Shown piece after piece: positions 18,540 to 27,282 of a DNA stretch of 64,000 nt. Under the pieces are notes generated by a model that was not told the DNA's origin, did not search any database, and was given only the letters and a program-made list of their open reading frames with translations. Source of the DNA: JADJOY01 sp016713535 [NCBI: Deltaproteobacteria bacterium] (GTDB lineage: Bacteria > JADJOY01); contig JADJOY010000016.1 in assembly GCA_016713535.1 (NCBI GenBank), positions 62,001 to 126,000 on the forward strand. The letters run 5' to 3'. The position numbers were made by a program, and so were the translations under genes. The number at the start of each line of letters is the position of its first letter. Position 1 is the first letter of the stretch.

Positions 18540-18850
18540 CGAGCGGCCCGGCGGAGGCGCGCCCTCCATACCGGGATCGACGGGTTCACCGATGCACTCG
18601 CCGGGGCATATCGCCGGGCACGCGGCGCGTGCCCCTCCCCTACCGGATCGCACATCGATCCATCCGTCACGGCCCGGCGGAGGCGCGCCCTCCATACCGG
18701 GATCGACGCTTTTCGGACGCGTATCCCTCGCGGCGGACGTGCGCTACTCCGCTCGATCCGTAGGGGCTGGGCCTGTCCCCGCCCGCAATGCCTCCATACC
18801 GGGAACGAGCGGCTGGAGCGCGCCCGCTCCGTCGGCGCCGGGGATCGAGC
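18540..18850. repeat. Cluster of palindromic intergenic repeats
   Basis: Two copies of CGGCCCGGCGGAGGCGCGCC followed by CTCCATACCGGGATCGACG occur at about 18546 and 18672. A TATCGCCGGGCACGCGGCGC copy lies at 18608-18640. GTAGGGGCTGGGCCTGTCCC lies near 18761. GGCTGGAGCGCGCCCGCTCC lies near 18810. The same modules recur near 32.6 and 35.1 kb. The 362-bp gap between the mutarotase-fold gene and the small lipoprotein gene holds only these repeats. Confidence 0.75.
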
Positions 18851-18854
18851 GGGT

Positions 18855-19391
18855 TCAGCCCGCCTCAGCCGCGGGCTTCCCCGCCGCCGGCACCGCACCG
18901 TTGGCCGCGGCGCCGACCGACTCTGCGGCGTCGAGGGTGTCCTCGATCGAGCCGAGCACGCGGCGGATCTTGGGACGGGCCTGGCCGAACGCCTCGTCGG
19001 TGGGCGACGCCAGGTACGCGTCGAAGTCCTTCTTCGCCTCGGCGAGCTTGGCGTCGAGGCCGGGCTTGAGCTCGCTCCACTTGTTGGCCAGCGCCGGGTC
19101 GAGACCGCGGACCTTCGCGTCGATCGCCGGGATGCGCTTGGTGAGCTCGTCGATGCGCTTGGTGGTCCGCGCCACGAAGCGCTTCTTGCGCTCCTCGATG
19201 GGCACCGCGGCGGCGTCGCCCGCGAGCTGATTCGCCGCCTTCGCGGCGTCCGCGAGCTTCGGCGCCGCGGCCGCCCGTGGGGGCTTCGGCGTCTCTTCCT
19301 TCTTGCTCTTCGAGCACGCGGCCCCGCTCGTCACGAGCGTGGCGGCGAGCCCCGCGAGGGCCAGGTTCCTGATCCGCTGGGTCATGGACAT
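18855..19391 (-). CDS. Small lipoprotein of unknown function
   Basis: This is a 178-residue protein. The ATG at 19391 follows AGGAGGAGATCGCGA, an excellent ribosome-binding site, so I prefer it to the ATG 21 bases upstream. A signal sequence ends in VTSGAAC, making Cys26 a probable lipid-modified residue. The mature part is Lys/Glu/Ala-rich and almost entirely helical, possibly coiled coil between about residues 60 and 140. Its end is Ala/Gly-rich. It is the last gene of the run DUF3604, isomerase, HupE/UreJ-like, 61 bp after the latter. Function is not recognised. Confidence 0.72.
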   Translation of the reverse strand: MSMTQRIRNLALAGLAATLVTSGAACSKSKKEETPKPPRAAAAPKLADAAKAANQLAGDAAAVPIEERKKRFVARTTKRIDELTKRIPAIDAKVRGLDPALANKWSELKPGLDAKLAEAKKDFDAYLASPTDEAFGQARPKIRRVLGSIEDTLDAAESVGAAANGAVPAAGKPAAEAG

Positions 19392-19452
19392 TCGCGATCT
19401 CCTCCTCGTCATGGTTCGCGGATCGTAACGCTCGCCACCGGCCCTGGCTCGG

Positions 19453-20568
19453 TCAGCGAACCGCCAGCCCGATCCACCCGAGGGTCACGGCGACGACACC
19501 CGCGCCGAGCCAGCTCGGCAGCCAACGCGGAGGGTTCGCGTACCGCGCGGCGACGCAGAGCACCACGAGCGGTGCAGCCACGAGCACCGCGACGAGCGCC
19601 CGCTCCCCGAGCGCGGGAGCGGGCTCGCCAGCAAGGACCGAGGTCGCGAGCAAGAGCCCCGCCACGGCCTCCACGATCCCGTGGCGCGAGCGTCCGAGCG
19701 ACGCCGCCACGGCGACCCCCACGACGCCGAGCGCCACCAGCATCGCCTCCGACGGGCCGTGTCGCGCGACGAGCACTCCGCACGTCGCGAGCACCGTCGC
19801 GCCTAGCGCGCGTCCTCCGGGTTCGCGCCCCAGTGTCACGACCACGACTCCCAGGATCGCCAGCGCCACGACGTCCACGCCCACCCCGCCGGCCGACGGC
19901 ACGGTGGCGCCGAGGAGGAGACCCACCGCCGCGCCGAGGCCCTGGTGAAGCGAGAAGCCGCCGGCCCCGCCGCTCGCCAGCACCGCGAGCGCGAGCGTCA
20001 CCGCGAGCGGCACGGCGCGGCGCGCCCGCTCGAGCGCCGTTGCCCGCCAGCTCCCCACGTCGGGCGCGTCGACCTCGAGCTCCCGTTCGCCACTGGTGAG
20101 GACCCGCTCGATCGGCTCGCCGTCGGCGATCCACACCCTCGCGAAGTGGGCGTGCGAGGGCGCGTCCTCGAAGAAGGCGTCGTCGCGGAGTCGCCAGCCG
20201 CCCGCGTCGCCGCAGCGCACCCGCCAGGTGTGGACGATCCAGGCGCCATCGACGGTGCCACGCTGTGGCCCCCCGGCCACCGGCGCGCACGCACCCGCCG
20301 ACGTCCTGAGCACCAACCGACGTGACAGGTAATCGCCGGTGAGCAACCCGGCGCGCGCGAAGCTCTCCGCCTCCACCTGCGTCTCACCTTCGCCGACCGC
20401 CCCGAAGCGGCGAGCCAGCGCCACCGGAACCCACGCGCGCACCTCGGCCTCGTGACCCTGGATACGCCACACCGACATCGAGGACGTCGGTCCTTCGGCT
20501 TGCGCCGGCGCGGCCGCGACGAGCACGAGCGCCGCGAGCGGGAACGCGAGAGCGGCGGCGCGGCTCAT
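19453..20568 (-). CDS. HupE/UreJ-like membrane protein with periplasmic N-terminal domain
   Basis: The 371-residue product has a signal peptide ending near AAAPAQA (residue 24). A soluble extracytoplasmic domain extends to about 185, and about seven hydrophobic helices follow. The sequence around the first helices (FSLHQGLGAAVGLL) recalls the HupE/UreJ_2 family, often thought to be metal-related permeases. The ATG overlaps the stop of the upstream isomerase gene by four bases (ATGA), which implies translational coupling. As far as I recall, HupE/UreJ-like, peptidyl-prolyl isomerase and DUF3604 genes recur together in proteobacteria. I have not checked this. Confidence 0.65.
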   Translation of the reverse strand: MSRAAALAFPLAALVLVAAAPAQAEGPTSSMSVWRIQGHEAEVRAWVPVALARRFGAVGEGETQVEAESFARAGLLTGDYLSRRLVLRTSAGACAPVAGGPQRGTVDGAWIVHTWRVRCGDAGGWRLRDDAFFEDAPSHAHFARVWIADGEPIERVLTSGERELEVDAPDVGSWRATALERARRAVPLAVTLALAVLASGGAGGFSLHQGLGAAVGLLLGATVPSAGGVGVDVVALAILGVVVVTLGREPGGRALGATVLATCGVLVARHGPSEAMLVALGVVGVAVAASLGRSRHGIVEAVAGLLLATSVLAGEPAPALGERALVAVLVAAPLVVLCVAARYANPPRWLPSWLGAGVVAVTLGWIGLAVR

Positions 20569-21473
20569 CGCGCGGGCGCCGGATCGAGCTGGATCGCCGC
20601 GTGGTCGCGCAGCTCCGCGAGGTAGCTCCCCAGCGCACGTTCGCCCGCTCGGCGCCGCGCCACCTGGCGGGCCTGGTCGCGGACCTCGTCGAGCGGCGGG
20701 ATCACACCGGGCTCGCGCGCGTCGACGATCACGATCACCAGTCCGGCGCTGGTACGGATCGGTTCGCTCGGCCGGCCCGGCTCGAGCGAGAGCGCGCTCG
20801 CGGCGACGGTCGGGCCGAGGTACTCGCGTAGCTCGGTCGGGGTGAGCGCCGCCGTGGGCAGCGGGATCACCGGTAGGTCGCCGAGCTCGGCGGCGACACG
20901 CGCGAAGTCGTCCCCGGCCGCGAGGCGCGCTCGCGCGCGCTCGAGGCGCTCCGGGGCCGGCTCGGGACGCGCGCTGGCACCCTCCCGGAACAGCATCTGG
21001 CGCAGCGCCACCCGGCCGGGCCTGCGGAAGAACTCGGGCTCCTCGAGGTACGTCGCCTCGATCTCGGCGGCGCTCGGCTCGGTGGACTCGGCCTCGCGCA
21101 CCACCACGTCGATCAAGCTCTTCACGAGCTGCTTTCGCGCCAGGAAGTCCTTGCGCGGCAGCTCGAGCGCGAGCGCGCGCTGGAAGAGCAGCTCGTCGTC
21201 GACGGCCCTCTCGAGGGCGGCGTCGGCGCCCACGCCGCCGCCCGAGGGCGCGCCGGTGCGCTCGGGCCGCTCGCTCGCGAGGGCCTCGGCGAAGCGCTCG
21301 ATGCTGGTGCGAGGGATCGGCACTCCGTTCACGAGCGCGGCCGCAGGCTCGGACCCAGCTGGCGCGAGCACCGCGGGCACCCGCGGTCCGCCGGCGAGCC
21401 CGACACCGATCAGGATCAGGCCGGCGAGCGTGCCGAGAGCGAGAACCGCGGTCTCGTGCGTGGTCCGGCTCAT
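20565..21473 (-). CDS. Parvulin-type peptidyl-prolyl cis-trans isomerase, membrane-anchored
   Basis: This is a 302-residue protein from the ATG at 21473 (MSRTTHETAV), chosen because the longer frame upstream is repeat-derived. Residues 9-30 form a signal anchor. A SurA-like N-terminal helical region (VNGVPIPRTSIERFAEAL) follows, and a parvulin-like part begins near 165 (RVALRQMLFREG). PFAM-type rotamase landmarks are partial, so catalytic activity is uncertain and a chaperone role is possible. It should act in the periplasm on exported proteins. Its end overlaps the HupE/UreJ-like gene by four bases. A perfect hairpin lies just upstream. Confidence 0.72.
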   Translation of the reverse strand: MSRTTHETAVLALGTLAGLILIGVGLAGGPRVPAVLAPAGSEPAAALVNGVPIPRTSIERFAEALASERPERTGAPSGGGVGADAALERAVDDELLFQRALALELPRKDFLARKQLVKSLIDVVVREAESTEPSAAEIEATYLEEPEFFRRPGRVALRQMLFREGASARPEPAPERLERARARLAAGDDFARVAAELGDLPVIPLPTAALTPTELREYLGPTVAASALSLEPGRPSEPIRTSAGLVIVIVDAREPGVIPPLDEVRDQARQVARRRAGERALGSYLAELRDHAAIQLDPAPAR

Positions 21474-21565
21474 GTCCGACGGCTCGGCTCGGGTGAACTG
21501 ACGGTCGCCCCTAGATGAGCGCCCACGAATTGGCGCGCCCCGCCAAGACCCGCACCTCAGCGACG

Positions 21566-21623
21566 GTAGCGCGGGGGCTCGTCCCCCGCACAGCCGGCAG
21601 CGGGGGACGAGCCCCCGCGCTAC
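21566..21623. repeat. Perfect 23-bp inverted repeat between the DUF3604 and isomerase genes
   Basis: The left arm 21566-21588 begins GTAGCGCGGGGGCTCG, and the right arm 21601-21623 is its exact reverse complement. The loop is 12 bases. The arms match the GTAGCGCGGGGG module of the dispersed double-hairpin element, here arranged head to head. It lies in the 196-bp gap inside an otherwise likely operon and could act as an attenuator, an RNA processing site or a terminator without a T tract. Confidence 0.7.
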
Positions 21624-21669
21624 GAAGGCGATCCGAACCAAGGGCGATCATTCGGATTCCCGATCGTCG

Positions 21670-23900
21670 TCACCGAGCTTCGGCGAGCACCGCGGGCGGC
21701 GCCGGATCCACGAAGATCGGCGACGACCAGGCGCGCTCGCCCGCCGGTGCGAGGCAATCGTCGCTCTGGGGCGTGCGGTAGTCGCTGTAACAGGGCTCGA
21801 TCTTGGTGCAGTTGCCGTGCTCGTCCCAGGTGCAGCGCAGCGTCGCTCCGTTGACCGTCTGTGTGTCGGGCTCCACGGCGCGCACGTAGTAGACGCTGGT
21901 GCGGCCGCTCGCCACGAACTCCGGATCGTCGAACGTGACCACGCAGCCGGCGGGGTCGGCCGGGCAGCGGATCACCTTCCACGGATCCTCGATCAGCTTC
22001 TCGAGCGGCTCACCAGCTTTCTCCTGAGGGCGGATCCGCACCACCTCGACGCGATCGACGACGTTCCTCTCGTCGCTCGGGTTGTAGCACTCGCCCACGC
22101 ACACCCGGTCGATCAGCTCCTGACCGGCCGCGGCGAGCGTGTCCGCGGGGCAACCGGGCTTCTGCTTGAACGCGCCTACCGCCCGCACCTCGAAGCGCGG
22201 CGTGCCCCCGAGAGAGACCTCCGAGCCCATCGGCTTGCGGCGGCCGTCGCCCTCGATGAGATCGAACCACAGCAGGATCCGCTCGCCGGACGTCCCGTAG
22301 ACGCGCCGCTCCTTGAGCGCCTGCCAGATCGCCTCGCGGCTGCGGTTCTCCGCGTGCACCGCCACCAGTCCGCCGGTGTACCAGTAGCTGCCCTGGCGCT
22401 CGAGCTCCCAGTCCATGACGCCGCCCTTGCCGTGATTCTTGCGACGGCCGATGTCCATCACCCACTGGGTGACGCGGTCGTGAGGACCCGACGCATCGGT
22501 GAAGGCGCTGCGGTCGTCCTTGTAGCCGGTGCCCGGTTTGGCGTGGTGGTTGTCGCTCGACGCGATCAGGCCGAAGCGGAACTTCACCGGGTTCGCCGGG
22601 TCCTCGAAACCGGTGGTGGCGAGCGCCGCCTGCACGGTCATGCGCGGCCGCATGTTGAAGTCCGGGAGGTAGCAGTCGCGGCACTGGCCGCAGTCGAGCC
22701 AGTCCTCGGGCTTGGCGTCGGGGACCGACGCCGCGCCGTAGACGCCGCCTGCGATGTAGGCCTGGCGGGCCTCCACCACCTGGCGATCACAGTCCGCGGA
22801 CTTCGGGTCCGCGCAGCGCGAGCGCACGATCTCGCCGGCCCGCCAGCAGCACGGCAGGTACTCCTCCGTGGGCGCGCGGCACACGTTCTCGCCGTTGATG
22901 ACGTCCACTCCTCCCACGAGCGGAACTCCTCCGAGTTGCCGTGGCCGGAGTAGACCTCGATCAGGTTCTGGCGCTCGGGGTCGTGCCAGCCGGGGCGCGC
23001 TTGCAGATCCCAGTTGGCGCGCGGCGGAACGTGGATCCCCCACGCGTTGCCGTGGGGGATGACCAGCGCGTCGAAGCCCCACTGGTCGAGCTTCTCGAAC
23101 AACGTCGGCGGATCGGGCGCCTCCTCCTGGCAGTCGTCGGGGAGGTTCCGGGTGTCGACACCCGTGGGGCAGAACGTGGCCCTGGAGAGATCGAGGAGGT
23201 GGTGGCGGAAGTCGAGATACGTGCCGGCGTTGCCGGGGTCGTTGAGCAACGCGAGGAGGATGGTGTTGGCCTGGCCGCGGATCGCCTGGCGCTGATCGCG
23301 GCTGGTGGCCTCGATCGGGCGGCGCGGGAGCTCGTCGTCGGCGGTGCCCTCGAAGATCACGTTCTTGTGGCCGTAGTGGTGCTCGGGGTCGGGATCGTGC
23401 TGGGTCCACTCGAAGCCGGTGAACGCCACCAGGTCGGGGTCGTCGGCCGGTCCCGCGAGGGCGTTGCAGCCGCGGATCGACTCCTTGATGCTCTTCCAGT
23501 CCGAGGGGAGCGTGGCCATCGCGTGATCGGTGATGGCGAAGAAGTCGAGGCCCGAGCAGAAGCGCGCGAAGTCACACGCCTCGTCGGGTGGATGGGCGCC
23601 GACACCGCCCATGATCGGCAGCGACATGAAGAACGCGTCGAGCGAGATCGTGGTGTGGACGTGGAGGTCGCCGAACAGGATGCGCCGGTTGGCGTCGAGC
23701 GCCGCGTCCGGCACCGCCGCCGGGCCGCTCTTCGGCAACCCCACCGCGGGCGCCTCGCGCGCCGAGCGCACCGAAGCGGGGACACGGGAGGAGGACGCCG
23801 GCTCGGGCTTCGAGCATCCTGCGCCCGTGCCGATGGCCAGCATCCCCACGAGCGCCACGACCGCCGTCGTGGCGTACCGCCACCGAGCACCGCTTCGCAT
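21670..23900 (-). CDS. DUF3604 lipoprotein with PHP-like metal site, one apparent frameshift
   Basis: This is a large exported protein of about 743 residues once repaired. The ATG is at 23900. The signal sequence ends in IGTGAGC, so Cys29 should be lipidated. FGDLHVHTTISLDAF near residue 75-90 and FAITDHA are PHP-type metal-binding motifs typical of DUF3604. Many Cys residues appear in the second half (CGQCRDCYLP, CVGECYNP), as expected for an extracytoplasmic protein. The frame breaks near 22905, where one extra G changes TGGACGTC to TGGGACGTC and reads EEWDVINGENVC. It heads the isomerase and HupE/UreJ-like genes. A phosphoesterase or hydrolase role is suggested by the fold only. Confidence 0.85.
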
Positions 23901-24004
23901 GTCCGGCTCCGCTGAGTTGGGAAGGCGCGCGAGTATAGGCCCGCGCGCGGGAGGCGATCTACGACGACGCGCGGCGCGACGGCCGATGGCACGGGATCTC
24001 GGAC

Positions 24005-24523
24005 ATGCGTGACGGTGCGGGACGGCGCGCGCTCAAGGCGGTGGTGCGCCGGTTCTTCGCATTCGACCTGGCGCTGGCGCGGCGCTGGCGCCGGCTTCGC
24101 GGCGAGGGCCGCTGGGAGCTCGGTGGCGCCTGCGTCCGAAGCGCCAAGTGCTGCGAGGCCCCGGCGGTCCGGGTCGGGAAGCTCGTGTGGTTCCTGCCCA
24201 CGGCGCGGCGCGCGTTCCTCGCCTGGCAGCGGCGCGTCAACGGCTTCGAGCTGATCGCCGAGGAGAAAGGTGCGCGGGTGTTCGTGTTCCGCTGCACCCA
24301 CTTCGACCCCGCGACGCGGCGCTGCGACAGCTACGAGTCGCGCCCCGGGATGTGCCGCGACTACCCGAACGCACTCCTCGACGGCGGCTGGCCCGACTTC
24401 TTCCCCGAGTGCGGCTACCGCGCCATCGCCCGCAACGCCGCCGGCCTCACCCGCTCCCTCGAAGCGCAGAACCTACCCACCGAGAAGCTGGCCGAGCTCA
24501 AGAAACGGCTCCATCTCGAGTGA
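24005..24523 (+). CDS. YkgJ-family cysteine cluster protein
   Basis: This 172-residue protein carries the zinc or iron-binding Cys cluster of the YkgJ family. The motifs are GGACVRSAKCCEAPAV near residues 41-56, FRCTHFDPATRRCDSYESRP near 94-114 and GMCRDYPNALL. The pattern C..Y..RP..C..YP is the family signature. The biochemical role of the family is not established. It is divergent from the DUF3604 gene with 104 bp between the starts. The ATG at 24005 lies close to a second in-frame choice, so the start is moderately sure. Confidence 0.85.
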   Translation: MRDGAGRRALKAVVRRFFAFDLALARRWRRLRGEGRWELGGACVRSAKCCEAPAVRVGKLVWFLPTARRAFLAWQRRVNGFELIAEEKGARVFVFRCTHFDPATRRCDSYESRPGMCRDYPNALLDGGWPDFFPECGYRAIARNAAGLTRSLEAQNLPTEKLAELKKRLHLE

Positions 24524-24653
24524 TCCTGGCGGAGGCCGAGCCATGACCCGAACGCAATGTCCTGCGGCGCGGATCTTCCGCGAGCTCGCTCCGGCCCGGA
24601 TCATGCGTGGGGCGACTCCTCGGCTGCGGCGAAATGGCCCGCGGATTCGACCT

Positions 24654-24738
24654 GCGACGGGGGATGGAACCTCCGTCGCTACGACCACCGATCGTCGTGC
24701 AGCCGTCGTAGGGCGGGGGTCTCCGTGCCCCCGCCAGA
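24654..24738 (+). repeat. Dispersed double-hairpin element, truncated copy D, abutting a start codon
   Basis: The modules GCGACGGGGGATGGAACC, TCCGTCGCTACGA and CGGGGGTCTCCGTGCCCCCG are present in the same order as in copies B and C, but without the outer ends. It ends 15 bases before the proposed ATG of the following secreted protein. It therefore probably forms most of that gene's leader. Confidence 0.65.
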
Positions 24739-24752
24739 AATGCACGCTCGCG

Positions 24753-25748
24753 ATGCTGGGGCTCGTCGCGATCGCGGTCCTCGTTGCTGCCGGCACGGCC
24801 CCAGCCGCGCCGCCGGCGGCTGCACCCACGCCGGCGCCCAACCCGTACGGGGTCATGGTCGGAGGATCGGGGCTCACGCTCAAGAGTCGCCTCGAGGTCG
24901 CGCGCAAGCTCGGGGTCGCGTTCGTGCGGCCGTGGGACCTCACACTCTCCGAGTGGGGCGGGTTCCACAAGGACATCGAGGCGTTCCAGGCGGAAGGCTT
25001 CGGCATCGTCATCACCATCCGCAACACCGGCGATCGCGGCGGCCCGGACACCAGCCCGTCGAAGCCGCCGCTGGACCTCGCCAACTACCAGCGCCGCCTC
25101 GGCGAGGTCCTCGACAAGTACCAGCCCTCGCTGATCGCGATCGAGGACGAGGAGAGCTCGGCCACCCGCTTCGCAGGCACGCCGGAGCAATACGCCGCCA
25201 TGCTCGCCGCCGCCTGCGAGACGGCCCACACCCGCGGCGTGCGCTGCACCAACGGCGGCATCCCCGCCAAGGTGCTGGCGCTGCTCGTGACCGAGCACTA
25301 CCGCGCCCAGGACAAAGACGACCTCGCCGACGATTTCTTCGATCGCGCGCTCAGCGAGAGCGAGCGCGGTGCGATCCGCGGCCCGGGCGGCAAGGAGAAG
25401 ACCGCGAGAGCGATCGACAAGGGCAAGCAGTACCTCGCCGGCTACTCGAAGGCGCGCGCCGACTACGTGAACGTCCACTGGGACGAGCCGGACGCGAGCG
25501 CCCTCGAGGAGGCGATCGCCTACGTCCGCGCGGCCACCGGGCTGCCGGTGGTGACCAACGCCCTCGCCACCAGCTCGAGCGACGACGACGACGTCGCCGC
25601 GCTCCTCGCCGCGACGCGCAAGGCGGGGATGTCGCTCGTGGTGTGGGCGAGCGTCGATCGCGGCGATCGACGCGCCCTCCAGAACCCCGACGGCGCTCTG
25701 CGCTCGACCGGCCGCGCCTTCGCGCGCTTCGTGCGCGAGGGGAAGTAG
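24753..25748 (+). CDS. Secreted TIM-barrel-like protein, possible glycoside hydrolase
   Basis: This is a 331-residue protein from the ATG at 24753, chosen because it begins directly with a signal peptide (MLGLVAIAVLVAAGTAPA). Upstream in-frame codons are repeat-derived. The rest reads like a (beta/alpha)8 barrel: YGVMVGG, GVAFVRPWDL, GIVITIRNTG, LIAIEDEE, VRCTNGG, YVNVHWDEP, LPVVTNA and LVVWASV fall in order as strand ends with acidic residues. The Glu/Asp at IAIEDEE and VHWDEP could be catalytic. I cannot name a family. No good ribosome-binding site is visible, since the repeat element runs up to the gene. Confidence 0.62.
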   Translation: MLGLVAIAVLVAAGTAPAAPPAAAPTPAPNPYGVMVGGSGLTLKSRLEVARKLGVAFVRPWDLTLSEWGGFHKDIEAFQAEGFGIVITIRNTGDRGGPDTSPSKPPLDLANYQRRLGEVLDKYQPSLIAIEDEESSATRFAGTPEQYAAMLAAACETAHTRGVRCTNGGIPAKVLALLVTEHYRAQDKDDLADDFFDRALSESERGAIRGPGGKEKTARAIDKGKQYLAGYSKARADYVNVHWDEPDASALEEAIAYVRAATGLPVVTNALATSSSDDDDVAALLAATRKAGMSLVVWASVDRGDRRALQNPDGALRSTGRAFARFVREGK

Positions 25749-26043
25749 CGGCGCGGCCCGTACCCGCCCGCGCCGCGAACCGTTCGGAGGGGCGGCCTCC
25801 TGGCCGTCCGCGCACCGGCCGGCCCGGCGGGAGCCGGGCCCTCCGAAGGACCGGGGGGCCTCCAACCCGAACCTGGATCCCGACGCTTCGTCCTCGGCCA
25901 GCGATCGACCGCGGCCGCCCCGGCACGCCGGAGGCTGGCCCTCCAGAGCGGGTTCGGACAGGGAAACATCGGGAGTGCAGACGCTGCCGTCTGCGCGTGT
26001 CGCCGGGCACGCGGCGCGTGCCCCTCCCGGCGCGAAGGCCGTC
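25749..26043. repeat. Repeat-containing spacer
   Basis: The 295-bp spacer contains GGCCCGGCGGGAGCCGGGCC at about 25819-25842 and CGCCGGGCACGCGGCGCGTG near 25998-26028, both palindromic modules found elsewhere in the window. No gene is visible. It separates two convergent genes. Confidence 0.6.
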
Positions 26044-27177
26044 TTACCCCGGCTTGCGGGCGATCACGAAGGTGGTCTGGCCGCCCAGGCACGGCACGAT
26101 CTCGACGTTCCGGTAGCCGATGGTCTCGAGGGTCGAGCGCACGCCGTTCTCGGTGTTCACGAGACCCGTGGGGCTGGCGATCAGGTCCATCACCGCCTCC
26201 ATCGCGCGCGGCAGTGGCGTGGGCCGGAAGTCGGTGTGGATCGTCTCCCACAGCACCACCGCGCCGCCGGGGCGCAGCACCTCGAACGCCTTGGCGGCGA
26301 ACTTCTCGCCCATGCGCTGGTCGGGCTCGAGGATCATCTTCTTGGTCAGGAACACCAGATCGTACGACTCGTCGCCCCAGCGATCGGCGCTCGGGTCGCC
26401 GCCGTGGGCGTGCATCCCCGAGACGCGATCGGCGGGGACGCCGTAGTCCTCGCGCAACCGCGGGATCTCGCGCACCAGGTGCGCGAGGCAGCCGTAGGTC
26501 ACGCGCGACTTCGGGAACCGCTCGAGGAGGAGCGCGCTCATCGAGACGCCCATCGAGCCGACGATGAAGTCACGGACCTCGGGCAGCTCGACCTGGTTCA
26601 GGAAGTCGCGCCCGGCGAGGTCGACGAAGGCGTTCACCGCCGCGAGGAACGCGCGGTAGCGCCCGCGCTTCGAGAAGATGTCGAGCACCTTCGGCTGACC
26701 GCCGCTCTTCATGCAGCGCGGCACCTCGGCCAGGGCGAAGGCCTGCGCGGCCATGAGGTCGAGCATCGGCGCCACCGAGAACGTGCTGCCGGGGGCGAGG
26801 TACGAGGCCGCGAACGGCGAGAGCTGGTAGCGGCGCCCGTGGCGCTCGACGGCGCCCTCGCTCTCGAGGATCCGGAGCAGCGCCTCGGCGGCGCGCGGCG
26901 CGACACCCAGCTCGCTCGCGGTCTGCTCGATGGTGCGCCCGCCCTTCTCGAGGGCCGCGAAGAGCCCGACCTCGTTGGCGAGCAGCAAGGCGCTCGCGTA
27001 GCGATGGTAGAACAGAGCCTTCTGCAGGCGCTGGAACTCGGCGCGGTGGCGCCACTGCCGCACCAGCTTGAGCGGGTCCGAGAACACCCCGAGCGCCGCC
27101 ATCACGCGCACGGTCTCGGCGCCGCGGCGGATCGGCTTGGGCAGCTTCTCGATGATCGTACGCGGGTTCGTGGCCAT
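26044..27177 (-). CDS. SAM-dependent O-methyltransferase-like protein with winged-helix N-terminus
   Basis: This 377-residue protein resembles hydroxyindole/caffeate-type O-methyltransferases. Residues about 50-125 form the dimerisation/winged-helix domain (EVGLFAALEKGGRTIEQTAS, LLRILESEGAVE). The Rossmann part begins near 210 with VRDFIVGSMGVSMSALLLERF, in place of the usual GGG-G motif, and continues with SYDLVFLTKKMILEPDQR and VLRPGGAVVLWETI. The glycine motif is weak, so SAM binding needs confirmation. It starts at 27177. The divergent TlpA-like gene begins 106 bp away. No biosynthetic cluster surrounds it, and the substrate is unknown. Confidence 0.72.
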   Translation of the reverse strand: MATNPRTIIEKLPKPIRRGAETVRVMAALGVFSDPLKLVRQWRHRAEFQRLQKALFYHRYASALLLANEVGLFAALEKGGRTIEQTASELGVAPRAAEALLRILESEGAVERHGRRYQLSPFAASYLAPGSTFSVAPMLDLMAAQAFALAEVPRCMKSGGQPKVLDIFSKRGRYRAFLAAVNAFVDLAGRDFLNQVELPEVRDFIVGSMGVSMSALLLERFPKSRVTYGCLAHLVREIPRLREDYGVPADRVSGMHAHGGDPSADRWGDESYDLVFLTKKMILEPDQRMGEKFAAKAFEVLRPGGAVVLWETIHTDFRPTPLPRAMEAVMDLIASPTGLVNTENGVRSTLETIGYRNVEIVPCLGGQTTFVIARKPG

Positions 27178-27282
27178 GGCCCGGACCTGTAGCACGCGGT
27201 TCTCCGCGCTCGCAACCGGAGGCCGGACCCGCCGCCCGGGGCGCGGTTTCCAAACGCGGAGCTGCTGTGAGAGTCTCCTCCC

